NCBI RefSeq assembly: GCF_000208925.1
Contig: NW_001914928.1
Coordinates: 1 to 64,000 of the forward strand
DNA: 64,000 nucleotides
Reading direction: 5' to 3'
From: Entamoeba histolytica HM-1:IMSS
Taxonomy: Eukaryota > Evosea > Mastigamoebida > Endamoebidae
Shown here in pieces: positions 10,210-20,115 of the stretch (positions are counted from its first letter, which is position 1; each line of letters starts with the position of its first letter). Under the pieces are notes generated by a model. It saw only the letters and a program-made list of their open reading frames with translations. It searched no databases and was not told the origin of the DNA. The translations under genes and the position numbers were made by a program.

Positions 10210-11472
10210 TTATATCCATCCTAATCGATGTCTATTAATAAGGTCTTTAATCATTGTTTCAGTATGTGACATTGGCTTGGGATCATCATTTACTCTTCTA
10301 ACAAATAATGGGAAAAATGCATTTGTGGCAACTCCACAATGATTTCCTCCTCTATAAAGTCTCATATATCCATCTTCTCCCCATTTCCAATCACCCCAAC
10401 TATTACGAATAATATAATATTTTTGTCCTTCTTTCGTTGTACCATAACCAACAAGATTCATTGCATGACTTAACCCTCTTCTTGTACATTCTTCATTATA
10501 ATAAATTCCTCCTCTATAATGTTTGAATAATTTACTTCTTGTATCTAATCCTATTCCTAATACTCCAAATTTATGTATTGCACTCATTAATGCCCTTTCA
10601 TTTCCACGAGGTACTAATGCATACCCACCTAATGTTACTTCTTTATATTCATTATTAAACTCTTTGCAATCTTGAGTTTCAGCTTCATATGGATACCTTA
10701 TTCTTTGCATAACACCTTTGGTTCTATTCATACACCTAAATGATCTTTCCATACTTCCACCTTCACATCCATTATTTTCAATACAACAATCTAATAACTG
10801 TTGTTCACTTAATGCCCATGTTCTACCAACATCGTCTACAGTAAGGTTATAGTCAATAAGATATCTAGATTCTAATGCACAAACACTAGCGAAACTCCAA
10901 CATCCACCACATCCAGTTTGTTCTCTAATATATGTTAATTTACCAAATTTTCTGAAATCAATACCTTCTGGTAATTCTTTAACAATATCTTTTTTTTTAT
11001 TAAATTGCCATTTTCTACCGATTCTATATTTTTTAGGTACATGAACCTTTCTCATAAAACGTACTCCACGATACTTTTTTCCACGTACTTTTCTTCTCAT
11101 TTCTCTTCCGTATGTTTCTTCATCTTGACTAAGGTTATACTCCATATAAACATCATCTGATTCATTTTTGTTTTCTTCTTCATCAGTAGACATCATAGAA
11201 AATTCATCTTGTCGGTCCATTTTCATTGAAAACATTTGATTAAATTCTTCATCAGTTTTATCTGCGAACTGTGTTATTCCTAAAAAGAAAGAATGTGGTT
11301 CTTTATTAAATTCTTCTATTTCTTTTTTACTCTGTTCAAATATAGCTCTTCTTCTTAACATTTCTGAAGGTGTTGAGTATACAATTTGATTTGCTTTGAG
11401 AAATTCTTTAAATTCATCTCCAAAACAATTAACAAAAAGCATTAGTATAACAACATTAATAATGTTCTTCAT
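10210..11472 (-). CDS. Papain-family (C1A) cysteine protease precursor with charged insert
   Basis: A 420-residue lysosomal or secreted protease. Signal peptide at 1-18; I29-type inhibitor propeptide at about 19-82 (FFLGITQFADKTDEEF). Catalytic set: oxyanion Gln185, Cys191 in CGGCWSFASV, His336 in SHAMNLVGYG and Asn357 in IIRNSWGDWKWGEDGY; the LSEQQLLDCC and GCEGGS Cys motifs are intact. It is about 100 residues longer than the common Entamoeba forms because of a linker at about 83-165 that is acidic (DEEENKNESDD) and then strongly basic (REMRRKVRGKKYRGVRF). No C-terminal membrane anchor is visible. I cannot assign a numbered Entamoeba CP name. It is tail-to-tail with the small membrane protein. 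Confidence 0.93.
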   Translation of the reverse strand: MKNIINVVILMLFVNCFGDEFKEFLKANQIVYSTPSEMLRRRAIFEQSKKEIEEFNKEPHSFFLGITQFADKTDEEFNQMFSMKMDRQDEFSMMSTDEEENKNESDDVYMEYNLSQDEETYGREMRRKVRGKKYRGVRFMRKVHVPKKYRIGRKWQFNKKKDIVKELPEGIDFRKFGKLTYIREQTGCGGCWSFASVCALESRYLIDYNLTVDDVGRTWALSEQQLLDCCIENNGCEGGSMERSFRCMNRTKGVMQRIRYPYEAETQDCKEFNNEYKEVTLGGYALVPRGNERALMSAIHKFGVLGIGLDTRSKLFKHYRGGIYYNEECTRRGLSHAMNLVGYGTTKEGQKYYIIRNSWGDWKWGEDGYMRLYRGGNHCGVATNAFFPLFVRRVNDDPKPMSHTETMIKDLINRHRLGWI

Positions 11473-11700
11473 TGGTATCTTTTTAATTCTTGAAATTATA
11501 ACTTTTTTCAGTTTATTTTTGAATTATTTGCCAATCCATTTATCTTTTTACTATTCTAAATATTATATAAAACTATAATTTATTATTCATTCTTCCTCAA
11601 TTCTGGTGAAGATAAGAAAAACACAATAACTTAAAGTAAAAATTATAACAATTTATGAAAGAAATTCATGAATAAATCAATTCGTTAAAGAAAAGGTGAT

Positions 11701-12942
11701 TTAAAATAAGTTGTCATCATCTTGTTTATCGTCTTGAATAAATGAAGAAATGTCAATTGCTTTTGGTTTTTCTTTCACTTCTTCTTTTGGTTCTTCTTTA
11801 ATTTCTTCTTTCACTTCTTCTTTTGGTTCTTCTTTCTTTTCTTCTTTAATTTCTTCTTTTGGTTCTTCTTGAATAGATTGTTGTGGTTGTTCAATGACAG
11901 GTTCTTTAATTTCTTCTTTTGGTTCTTCTGATTGTTGAGGTTGAACTTCTGGTAAAGGTTTGTTAACATCAGATCCTTTATAAGGAGTTTCTTGAGAACC
12001 AGCTAAACAATCAGTATTAACACTAATAGGAGCATCAGGGGATGTTTTAATTGGTTGAGGTTGTTTTCTCCATAATTTAAATTCACATTGTTTGAAATAA
12101 CGTTTTCCATCTTCTTCAATTAATACTAAATGTAAATGATAAGTGACGCTAAACATATTATTAACATTATGATATGTTGGAGTTAAATCTAAATTAGCTA
12201 AAAACACTCTAATTGGCATTGATTCTCCTTTAACTGGTGCACCATCCATAAGTTCATAACGAGAAAGAACTTCAGTATCAACGGTTTGATTTGGTGGAAA
12301 TCCAGTTGTTTCTTTTCTTTGGATTTGAAGTTCCATACTAGCCAAAGGAAGTCTTACAACCTTAAAGTAAACTTGACCTAATACAACATCAGTTAAATTA
12401 TAATATGATTTAGCATATTTAAATTCAATACTTACACATTTTTCTACACCTACATCCATTAAAATTGGATCATTTTTAGTAGGTTCATCTTGATAATTAA
12501 TAACCCAAATTTCTTGTTCTTTAGAAAGTCCAGATGAATACTTTTTATTAACTGACACTCTTAAATAATATCTTAGTCTTACATTCTTTCCTGAATATGA
12601 ATCATATTTTTTATCAATTCCACTAAAACTAAATGGATACATTGTTTTTTCTTCTAATATAATATTTGGTCTACTTAATTCAACTGTTTGTTGAATAAAA
12701 TTCGATGTAGAACTTCGGTCATATGAATATTCTATTGACCCAATAAAATCAATTTTAATTCCTTGATGTTCATACTTTTTATCTTTTAATGTAATAACAA
12801 CTTTTCCATTAACATCTTCATTCTTCATATAAATAGGAATTTCTGTTTTTTGTTTATTAACTATTTTAGTAACTTTTTGTTTTTCATGGTCATTGTCTAA
12901 TAGAATATCAATTTGAATTGGTGTACCAAATAAGAAAGCCAT
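11701..12942 (-). CDS. VPS26: VPS26-like retromer subunit with acidic repeat tail
   Basis: VPS26 is the arrestin-fold subunit of the retromer cargo complex that recycles receptors from endosomes. The conserved core covers about residues 1-300 (FLFGTPIQIDILL, YEHQGIKIDFIGSIE, VRLRYYLRVSV, FKVVRLPLASMELQIQRKE and the C-terminal LxLWR-like EFKLWRKQ). I start at Met 12942 (413 residues) because the frame upstream has no ATG, only TTG at 12987. After the core come about 110 residues made of PKEEVKEE-type repeats, which ordinary VPS26 lacks. An out-of-frame ATG at 12994 opens a 15-codon frame ending just before the start; it matters only if transcription begins upstream of it. Confidence 0.92.
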   Translation of the reverse strand: MAFLFGTPIQIDILLDNDHEKQKVTKIVNKQKTEIPIYMKNEDVNGKVVITLKDKKYEHQGIKIDFIGSIEYSYDRSSTSNFIQQTVELSRPNIILEEKTMYPFSFSGIDKKYDSYSGKNVRLRYYLRVSVNKKYSSGLSKEQEIWVINYQDEPTKNDPILMDVGVEKCVSIEFKYAKSYYNLTDVVLGQVYFKVVRLPLASMELQIQRKETTGFPPNQTVDTEVLSRYELMDGAPVKGESMPIRVFLANLDLTPTYHNVNNMFSVTYHLHLVLIEEDGKRYFKQCEFKLWRKQPQPIKTSPDAPISVNTDCLAGSQETPYKGSDVNKPLPEVQPQQSEEPKEEIKEPVIEQPQQSIQEEPKEEIKEEKKEEPKEEVKEEIKEEPKEEVKEKPKAIDISSFIQDDKQDDDNLF

Positions 12943-13176
12943 TCTTCTATTTTGAAGTTCCTCTTTCTTTTTTTCTAGTTTTTGCAATTTTCATTTTTTC
13001 TCTTTTTTTTTCTTTATTTGTGTTTTTATACATTTTTGTCCTATAAAATAGATGAATATTCTTTATTTTTTATTTTCTTAAAAATTATTGTATTTTATAG
13101 TTAAATAAATTTATGTTTCTAAGTCTTATTATTTAGAAGATTGTTGATGATAAAACTAAATGAAAAGGATAATAAC

Positions 13177-13594
13177 TTATAAAAATGACCACCAGATAAG
13201 GAAGAATATGCAAAAGGCACAGACGCATGCTAAAATAATTGTGTTTTTACATTGATGCCATGAAATTCTATTTGTTAACCGATTTGAGTCATTTAATGTA
13301 GAATTATAGACAGAATTTCTGTTATTAATTTTAGCCATTGCTTGGTTTTGACGATCTATACTTGCGTTGTCTTCAAATGCTTGACTAAAAAATGAGTGTA
13401 TGATATTCAAAAAAAAAACATTATTCAATTAATCAAACAAACTCAATCAAAATGTCTGCTAATTGACTTGACCGATTAATAGAATCACGTTCTTCCCAAA
13501 GTAATTCTTGTTGCTTAGAAAATCCAGAACTAATAAGGTGAGTGTTATAAAAAATCTAGTTTCAAGTAAATTTTTAACTATCAAACTTTGACAT
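13177..13594 (-). CDS. Gos1/GS28-like Qb-SNARE (two introns)
   Basis: Exons on the minus strand are 13594-13587, 13529-13443 and 13384-13177. Both introns start GTTTG and end TTAG, and all joins keep frame, giving 100 residues. The SNARE helix runs from about WEERDSINRSSQLADIL through ASIDRQNQAMAKINNR, and the protein ends in a membrane anchor (TIILACVCAFCIFFLIWW). Spacing and residues follow GS28/Gos1, a Golgi SNARE. A normal Gos1 has over 100 more N-terminal residues. The sequence 5' of the chosen ATG can be read as INEIDRIKRSSQNVHLV, which also looks SNARE-like, so an upstream exon may be missing, but the divergent gene starts only 62 bp away. The longest unspliced frame begins inside intron 2 and misleads. 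Confidence 0.72.
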
Positions 13595-13656
13595 AACTAA
13601 ATGAACATTTTGAGATGATCTTTTAATTCTATCTATTTCGTTTATATTTGATCAGA

Positions 13657-15035
13657 ATGAAGGTGATATTGATATTTTTGTTAATTTTTGGAATATATCT
13701 ATCTCTTGACATAGACTTTATGAATAAAAATTATTATTTTTATGACCACTTTAGTCATTTTCTCCATACTTTTTTTCACTCAACAACAAACGTCAAGTCT
13801 GTCAAAATAATTAACCAAAATACTACTATTAACAAATTAACAAATGGTGCTAGTGACTCTTGTGGTGCAAAGATTATGTTTAGTACTTCTTCTATTATTG
13901 TTTGTTCTTTTTACAAAAAGAAACATTTTTCTAATTAGTTATAGGGAGGGGGAAATGTATTAACTGATGATCCTAATACATACCTTATTGCTCCATGTTC
14001 TTCTAATATTACATTTATTATTCGACTTTGTGAAACAACACAAGTACTTCATTTTGAATTTATTAACACTGAATTGTTTAGTGGAAATATCAAAGATTTT
14101 TCTTTAAAATGTTCTATGAATGGGATTGACTTTATACCAATTCTAAATGGAACAACTACTAATACTTTTAAGACACAATTGTTTGATATTAATGCTATAC
14201 AATGTAGAGATATTCTAATTGAAAAAATAAATACACACAAAAAAGATAGATATTGTACTATTTCACAAGTTAAAGTTAAAGGTTTATCAGTATTAAATGA
14301 AGTTATTGAAGACTCTGCTTTAGTCACCCAAAATAATTTATCTATGTCCCATCTTTCTAGAAACACTGACACAAAACTCTTACTTGATGCTCAACAAAAG
14401 AAAGAACAAAATGTACTTAATACATATTTACAATTTAGCTCTCAAAACATCAATAATTTAACATCTCTTTATGATGAATATCAAATTCAAATAGAACGAT
14501 TAAGCGACTCATTAGAAACTCCATTTGTTTCATTAAATTTTCTTAAATTTAAATCACAACAACTTTTAGTTGAAGTCTTTAATATTAAGAATTATTTGAT
14601 TCAAGCATCAGATACATTGAGAAAATGGGTACGTGATAGATGGAGTGCAACTCAGTTAAACAAAAAACGACAACATGACATGGAATTTGATTATAAGAAG
14701 GTTATGGAGAAAGTTACTTTAATCAATTCATCAATGGTTTGTTAAATTATAAATACATTAATATTACAAATAACAAGAAACAGTAGATAATAGAGTAGAG
14801 AGGAATTACATTTCAAAATCAAATAATGAAAAGTAATTCAAAACGACTTACTTTAGAAATGAAAGGACTAAATGAATCATTTACGACTTTCTTTGAAACT
14901 ACAAGTTCAAAAATCAGTAAATACATAATTCTTTATTTTGTCATTGTTTTAACTATGTCAGTATTATATCTAACATGGTTATGTGTATTATCTAATAAAC
15001 TTGATGAATATCAAATCAAGTTAAATAAAGAATGA
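13657..15035 (+). CDS. Mid-SUN (SUCO/Slp1-like) membrane protein (two introns)
   Basis: Exons are 13657-13899, 13945-14736 and 14799-15035; introns start GTTTGT and end TAG. The spliced product has 423 residues. It has a signal peptide (MKVILIFLLIFGIYLS), then a SUN domain from about residue 65 to 210: DSCGAKIMFS before intron 1, and NVLTDDPNTYLIAPCS, FIIRLCETTQVLHFEF and DRYCTISQVKVKG after it. A helical segment follows and a membrane span lies near the C-terminus (IILYFVIVLTMSVLYLTWL). SUN in the middle with a C-terminal span is the mid-SUN arrangement of SUCO and yeast Slp1, linked to ER or nuclear-envelope protein maintenance. The start 13657 is the first ATG of the frame. It shares a 62-bp divergent promoter with the SNARE gene. 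Confidence 0.82.
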
Positions 15036-15061
15036 AAGAAAGAAATTACAATAAAAAAACA

Positions 15062-16789
15062 TCAATTAAGACTAGAAATACTGAAATCTTTGAAAGGAAA
15101 TTCAATGCTAGGAACTTCAGTTAGTTTTCTTCTTGACGTAGTCCATTGAATTGACTCTTTAGACAAAGTTCTGAAATCATGTGTAGATTGTTCAATAATG
15201 ATTCTTTCTTTTAAAGGAAAAGTGTCTTTTGTTTTTTCTAATACATGACTGTTTTCACGTACTTTTAATATTAACTTCATATCTTCATCCAAAGGATTGT
15301 ACTTCTTAATTGTTCTTGATTGATATATTTCTGTTTCTTGTTTAGTGAGTTTATTGTTATAAATGTCTTTAATCCAACATAATGTTGACCTATAAAGAAT
15401 AAAATAATGAAAGTGTTGACGAACAATATCTGACCAATGAGTGAAGAAGAAATAGAAACTATCATTAATTAAATAAGTTATAATAGGCACTCTTGACTCA
15501 GTTGGAAAAGTTTGAATGGAATGATAAAGTGTGTCTATTAATTTTGTTAATGCATATGAGTTATCAGCAAGTTTTGAAATATGAAAAGCATTTATTAAGA
15601 GTTTACTATCAAAAGGTAATCTAGTCAAAGGATTAAAAACATCGTGGTGTTGAGTAATTAAATTAATGTATTTATTGAATGTATTAGCCATTTTAATAAT
15701 TGACTGATAATTTAAGTAATTTGTATTTGTAACAACCATTGAAAATATTTGATTAAGTAAAGTTGAGTCAACACTAAATAAGAATTTATTCAATGAATAA
15801 CCTTGTTGATGTCTTATTGATTCCCCATGAATTTTAAAATATTTTGATAAAAGACATTGATATTCAACTGACTCATTTAATAGTTGTTCAAAATTATCAT
15901 TTTCTAATGCACCAAGAACAAATCCTTTAGTAATACAAACAATAAAATCATTCATTGAATAATATTGAAGAATTTCATTAATATCTAAATTATCATTTGG
16001 AATTGCAATTTGATATTCTTCTGGCAATACTCGTTCTATCATTTTATTTGGTAATGAATCAATAATTCTAATCCCACCATCTGGTATTTCAATAATTTTC
16101 ATTAATCCTAGATATAATGATGGAAGAACAAGACATGCTCTTCCAATAATCCAACCACATAATTTCATAATTACCTTATTTGATTCAATAACAATTACTT
16201 TTTCATCATATATTCTCTTAAATATTCTTTCAATACATTGGATAGTATGAATAAATAATCTTTTATATTTACTAAATATTCCAAAACAATCATCAATACA
16301 TTTTCTTTTAATTGCCTTTGTTACAATACATTCTTGAAACAATGTAAATATTGGACTATTAATTAACCTTACTTCATTCAGTTTTTTTTTATATCTCAAA
16401 TATTAACAAACTGCTTCATGCAATTATAAATAATCTGTAGTATTAGTGTTAAAGTTTTTTCATGTGATATAATGTCAATTAAACTAATACAACTATTCCA
16501 AATAGAAATAATAGTATTTGCAATGTTTTCTCCATCTTTAATTTCCATATGATTTTTATATTTTTGTTGTTCAGAGACTAATGCTAAAATGAGTTTTTTC
16601 ATTTCTTCCTGAAAATTACTAAGTTTTGCCTATACCACTGTTAATAAATTTTATCGTTACTTTCTACTGAGTAATAAAGTTAAATAAATTCCAAACAGTT
16701 AACCATGTTTTAAAAGTTGTTTCTGATAATCCTTTTGATGTTTCAATGAATTTTCTTATTTGTTGTTCCGAGAGTTGAATTTGTTGCAT
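15062..16789 (-). CDS. Helical protein of unknown function, 527 residues (two introns)
   Basis: Exons on the minus strand are 16789-16697, 16608-16412 and 16355-15062. Introns are 88 nt (starts GTTTGG, ends TTCAG) and 56 nt (starts GTTTGT, ends AATAG), and both junctions keep frame. The protein opens MQQIQLSEQQIRKFIET and looks all-helical throughout, with no signal peptide and no clear membrane segment. A conserved-looking block is RVPIITYLINDSFYFFF followed by HWSDIVRQHFHYFIL. This reminds me of fungal DUF1765-type armadillo-like proteins, but that is weak memory, not a demonstrated match. The stop lies 27 bp from the stop of the mid-SUN gene, so the two converge. Confidence 0.72.
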
Positions 16790-17286
16790 ATTTCTTTATT
16801 ATCTTTAGTATTGATTTTGAAGTTTAAGGAATGAGAGTTTTTTTCTTTCAGTATGTGTAGAATTTATACAACTTCATTTATGAACAAAAAATAATAAAAA
16901 CAAATTTTTGATTCTTCTTTGTTATTCAATTTTGTTTTTTTAAGTTTTATTTTAATGAATAAGTTATTCTATATCATAAAAAACCGTAACACTAATAAAA
17001 AACAAATCATTGATAACACATTGATTGCTGAGAACATACAGGGATTTGAGAAAGAACCAACAAAATAAATGAATAATTAAGTTAAAGTAAAAAAGATTGC
17101 TAAATCATAATACTAATAAAATTAAGCCAAGAATAGGATTTCTTAGAATTACAGAAATGGAAGAAGTATTAGATCTTATTGTTGATAATCCCCATTAAAA
17201 TAACTATTATTGTCATGACTTACAGAGTTGTATTTTCTCTTTTATGGATAAAAATATAAAAAGAGAAATAATAAGTATTATAAGAG
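16790..17286. other. Intergenic
   Basis: 497 bp with no convincing gene. A short plus-strand frame at about 17110-17200 reads KPRIGFLRITEMEEVLDLI and then stops; it has no ATG in a sensible place and may be a gene relic. Confidence 0.35.
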
Positions 17287-19071
17287 TTATAATTTAAAAG
17301 ACAATTCACGCTCTAATGATTCAAGAATGTTTTGATTGAAAGATATTAGATACCATTGTTCTTTATAACTGATTAGTATTTGAGTAGATATGTAATTGTC
17401 TTTATCTTTTTTCATTTTTTGAGTGATTTCTTTTTGTTGTTTTGCAGTAATTTTAAATTCTTTGTAATTCTTTGCTAATTCATTTAACCGTTCAATTCCA
17501 TATTGCATACTCTTCTTATCTTTTGCTGTCAATGAAATAAGTTCATTTGTCTCTTCATCATCTAATAAGTCTAGTACTTCTTTTTCGATATAATGAACAA
17601 ATTGATCTTCATCCTCAAATTGTAATTCAACTTCCCCAAAATACCAAGCAGAACAATCAGTCATTTCTCCATTTAAAGCCATAACTAAAGCACCACAAAC
17701 TTGTGGTTGAAGTGATAATTCAATTTCTTCAACAAAGACTTCTTTTGATAATTCTCTGATGGTTCGACTAAAAATATCAGCTTGAGGACCTTTTGCAACA
17801 ATACTTTCATCAAACACATCATAGTCAACTTCACATCTTTCCATTAGTGCTTGGATATCTGCTTGATCCCATTTTAGGATATGACGAAGTTCTAATGTTA
17901 AACCAACTTCAACTGTATAGTCTTCACTTTCTCCAACAAGTTCGATTAATGGATTTTCTTCATGTGGATTCAATTGATGTTCTTTCTGATTCTCGTTGTT
18001 ATTCAATTGGTCTTTCATTTGAATAATACCATTTGGTTGTTCAATGTCATCTTTTTCATCTTCTTCTTGGATATCTTCTTTTGCATTTTTTAAATCAACA
18101 AAGAATTTATTTTGTAATTGACTTTGTTTAACAACATTTCGTTCATCTCCATATCCATAAAAATGGAAGGCATTATCTTGTTCAATTAATTCTAAATCTT
18201 CTTTACTAAGTTCTTTTGGTTCGTTAAAATTACTATACAAATTATCAATTCTTTGAAACGCTTGATCCCTTTCACTACTTTCACTTTGTTCATCAATGAA
18301 TTTCTTTTTAGTATTTACTGTATATTTAGGAGTATATTCTCTCATAACTTTTTTCTTTGCTTTTAATTCAAGAGTAATTTCTTGAGGTTTAATAAAGTCA
18401 TCACCATCAAATACTGAAGAAAGGGTATTAGTTTTTTTAGTAGGTATGATTGTAGGAGTAACTTCTTTCTTTTTGTCAATGCATTCATTAGATCTTATAA
18501 TATTCATTGAAGGTAGAGATAAATGAATATCTTGATTGATTAAGTTGGGACATAATTTTCTTCTAGAAATAGATGCTTCTTGTTTAGTGAATACACCAAG
18601 ATACATTCGTTTTGCAACTTGAGTACAAGTGATGTTATCATTTGTTGTTGGTACTCTAAGAATAAGAACAACATAAGTACTTCTTTCTAATAAGGTTTTA
18701 GCATTATACAAATCATATTCGTCAGTAACAACAATTAATTTATTGTTAAACTTATCTTTAAATAAGCAACCTAAAATTCCATGTCTTGCTAATAAAGCTT
18801 GTCCACGAGCAAGAAGATGGTTATGAAAAACTTCATCTATTTTAAGTTGGAGTGATTTAACAGAAGAGAGCCTATTGATGATTATTTGTTTTGCAAAAGG
18901 ATAAGGAGGAAAAAATGATAATGTCATTGAAATGAAATTTCCAATTACATTAACATTTGGTCTAATAGATTCAATAAATGATTTCATACATCTTAATGTA
19001 TAATGATAGAGATAAGGAGTAGAAGCAAGATGGATTTGTACATCAGATGGTCCGATTTGTAAATTATCCAT
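17287..19071 (-). CDS. Unrecognised 594-residue protein
   Basis: Single exon. The first 190 residues are well-ordered and rich in hydrophobic strands and helices (ILGCLFKDKFNNKLIVVTDEYDLYNAK, then YVVLILRVP). A Lys/Glu/Gln-rich, acidic linker (about 200-380) follows, then a second folded-looking region (380-594) with VEVGLTLELRHILKW and a domain of about 100 residues containing IELSLQPQVCGALVMALNG. There is no signal peptide and no membrane span. I do not know a family; two globular domains joined by a disordered linker would suit a cytosolic or nuclear scaffold, which is inference only. It points away from the membrane protein at 19222, with about 150 bp between. Confidence 0.75.
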   Translation of the reverse strand: MDNLQIGPSDVQIHLASTPYLYHYTLRCMKSFIESIRPNVNVIGNFISMTLSFFPPYPFAKQIIINRLSSVKSLQLKIDEVFHNHLLARGQALLARHGILGCLFKDKFNNKLIVVTDEYDLYNAKTLLERSTYVVLILRVPTTNDNITCTQVAKRMYLGVFTKQEASISRRKLCPNLINQDIHLSLPSMNIIRSNECIDKKKEVTPTIIPTKKTNTLSSVFDGDDFIKPQEITLELKAKKKVMREYTPKYTVNTKKKFIDEQSESSERDQAFQRIDNLYSNFNEPKELSKEDLELIEQDNAFHFYGYGDERNVVKQSQLQNKFFVDLKNAKEDIQEEDEKDDIEQPNGIIQMKDQLNNNENQKEHQLNPHEENPLIELVGESEDYTVEVGLTLELRHILKWDQADIQALMERCEVDYDVFDESIVAKGPQADIFSRTIRELSKEVFVEEIELSLQPQVCGALVMALNGEMTDCSAWYFGEVELQFEDEDQFVHYIEKEVLDLLDDEETNELISLTAKDKKSMQYGIERLNELAKNYKEFKITAKQQKEITQKMKKDKDNYISTQILISYKEQWYLISFNQNILESLERELSFKL

Positions 19072-19221
19072 TAAATAACGAGATTTTTTTTATACTTTCT
19101 TAATTTTTGTTATTTATAGCAACTATAAATAGAAACAGTAAATAAGAAAATTATAAATTATAATAATAAATTAAAATAGAATAAAACTATAAAATCCCAT
19201 CTATTTTATTGTTAAGTTCAG

Positions 19222-20017
19222 ATGAACGCTCCAAGGTTTGATCAAAATAAAAAGAAAGAATTTATGGTTCGAACTGGAATTTCTATGGGAGTAACTGTAA
19301 TTGTTACATTTACACTTGCTTTCTCAATTCTTTTTATTATTGGACAATCAACATTATCTGCATTAGGGAATTCATTTGTATTTTCAGTTTTAATGATGAT
19401 AAATACATTAATGTTATCATTAACATGTAATAGTTTGTTTAAAATTAAAGTAAACGTTATGAATAAAATAATAACAATTAGATAACAGTAATTATTTCGA
19501 TGATTATTCAAAGTTATTTAAATCAACACAATCTATTTTGAGAGTTACTATAGTTTTTATTATGTCAATTTTAATTGGATATTATTCAATGAATGCATTA
19601 AAAAATGGATTAATTAATGAAGAAGGTATATATGAAGTTGATGAATTTTCTATGTTATTTTCAGTTGTTGGAATCTTCTTTGGAGTATCAAATTCATTTT
19701 TTTATGTTTTCTTAGACACTCTTTATATTCAATATTTTGTAAAACAAATAAATGAAGGAGATACACAATATATGTCATTTTTAGTAGGTAAACAAACACT
19801 TATCTCATTTATTTTAAATTTCATAATTTTCATATTTAGTGTTGTTGTAGTAAAAATATATGTATTCTTCTTAGCTGGATTTGGATTAGATTTAGAAGTA
19901 TATACTTTACCATTTGATGCTGTTGATTTAATAAGATATATGATGATAATTTTGTTATTCTCATTTAGTAGTAGATTCTCATTCAAGTTCCTTTCATACA
20001 AGATGAGTTTACAATGA
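19222..20017 (+). CDS. Multi-span membrane protein of unknown function (one intron)
   Basis: Exons are 19222-19432 and 19482-20017; the 49-nt intron starts GTTTGT and ends TTAG, rebuilding one Asn codon. The 248-residue product has about six hydrophobic segments: two in exon 1 (TGISMGVTVIVTFTLAF and LGNSFVFSVLMMINTLM), and four in exon 2, including VTIVFIMSILIGYY, FFGVSNSFFYVFLDTLY, FILNFIIFIFSVVVVKIYVFFL and YMMIILLFSFS. A hydrophilic loop (KSTQSILR) lies at the splice. There are no charged catalytic motifs and no family is recognised. Without splicing it looks like two small frames. Confidence 0.75.
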
Positions 20018-20115
20018 ATGAATATTTAATTGATTCCTTTTCTTTTAAAATTTAATTTAATAATTAAAACAAAGTACAATTAGAATAGAAGCAATGTTAA
20101 AAGAAAAAAATTTAT

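Noticed and set aside
17110..17210. Short plus-strand frame KPRIGFLRITEMEEVLDLI, acetyltransferase-like start
   Set aside because: Only about 30 codons, no usable ATG upstream, stops on both sides; at most a relic.
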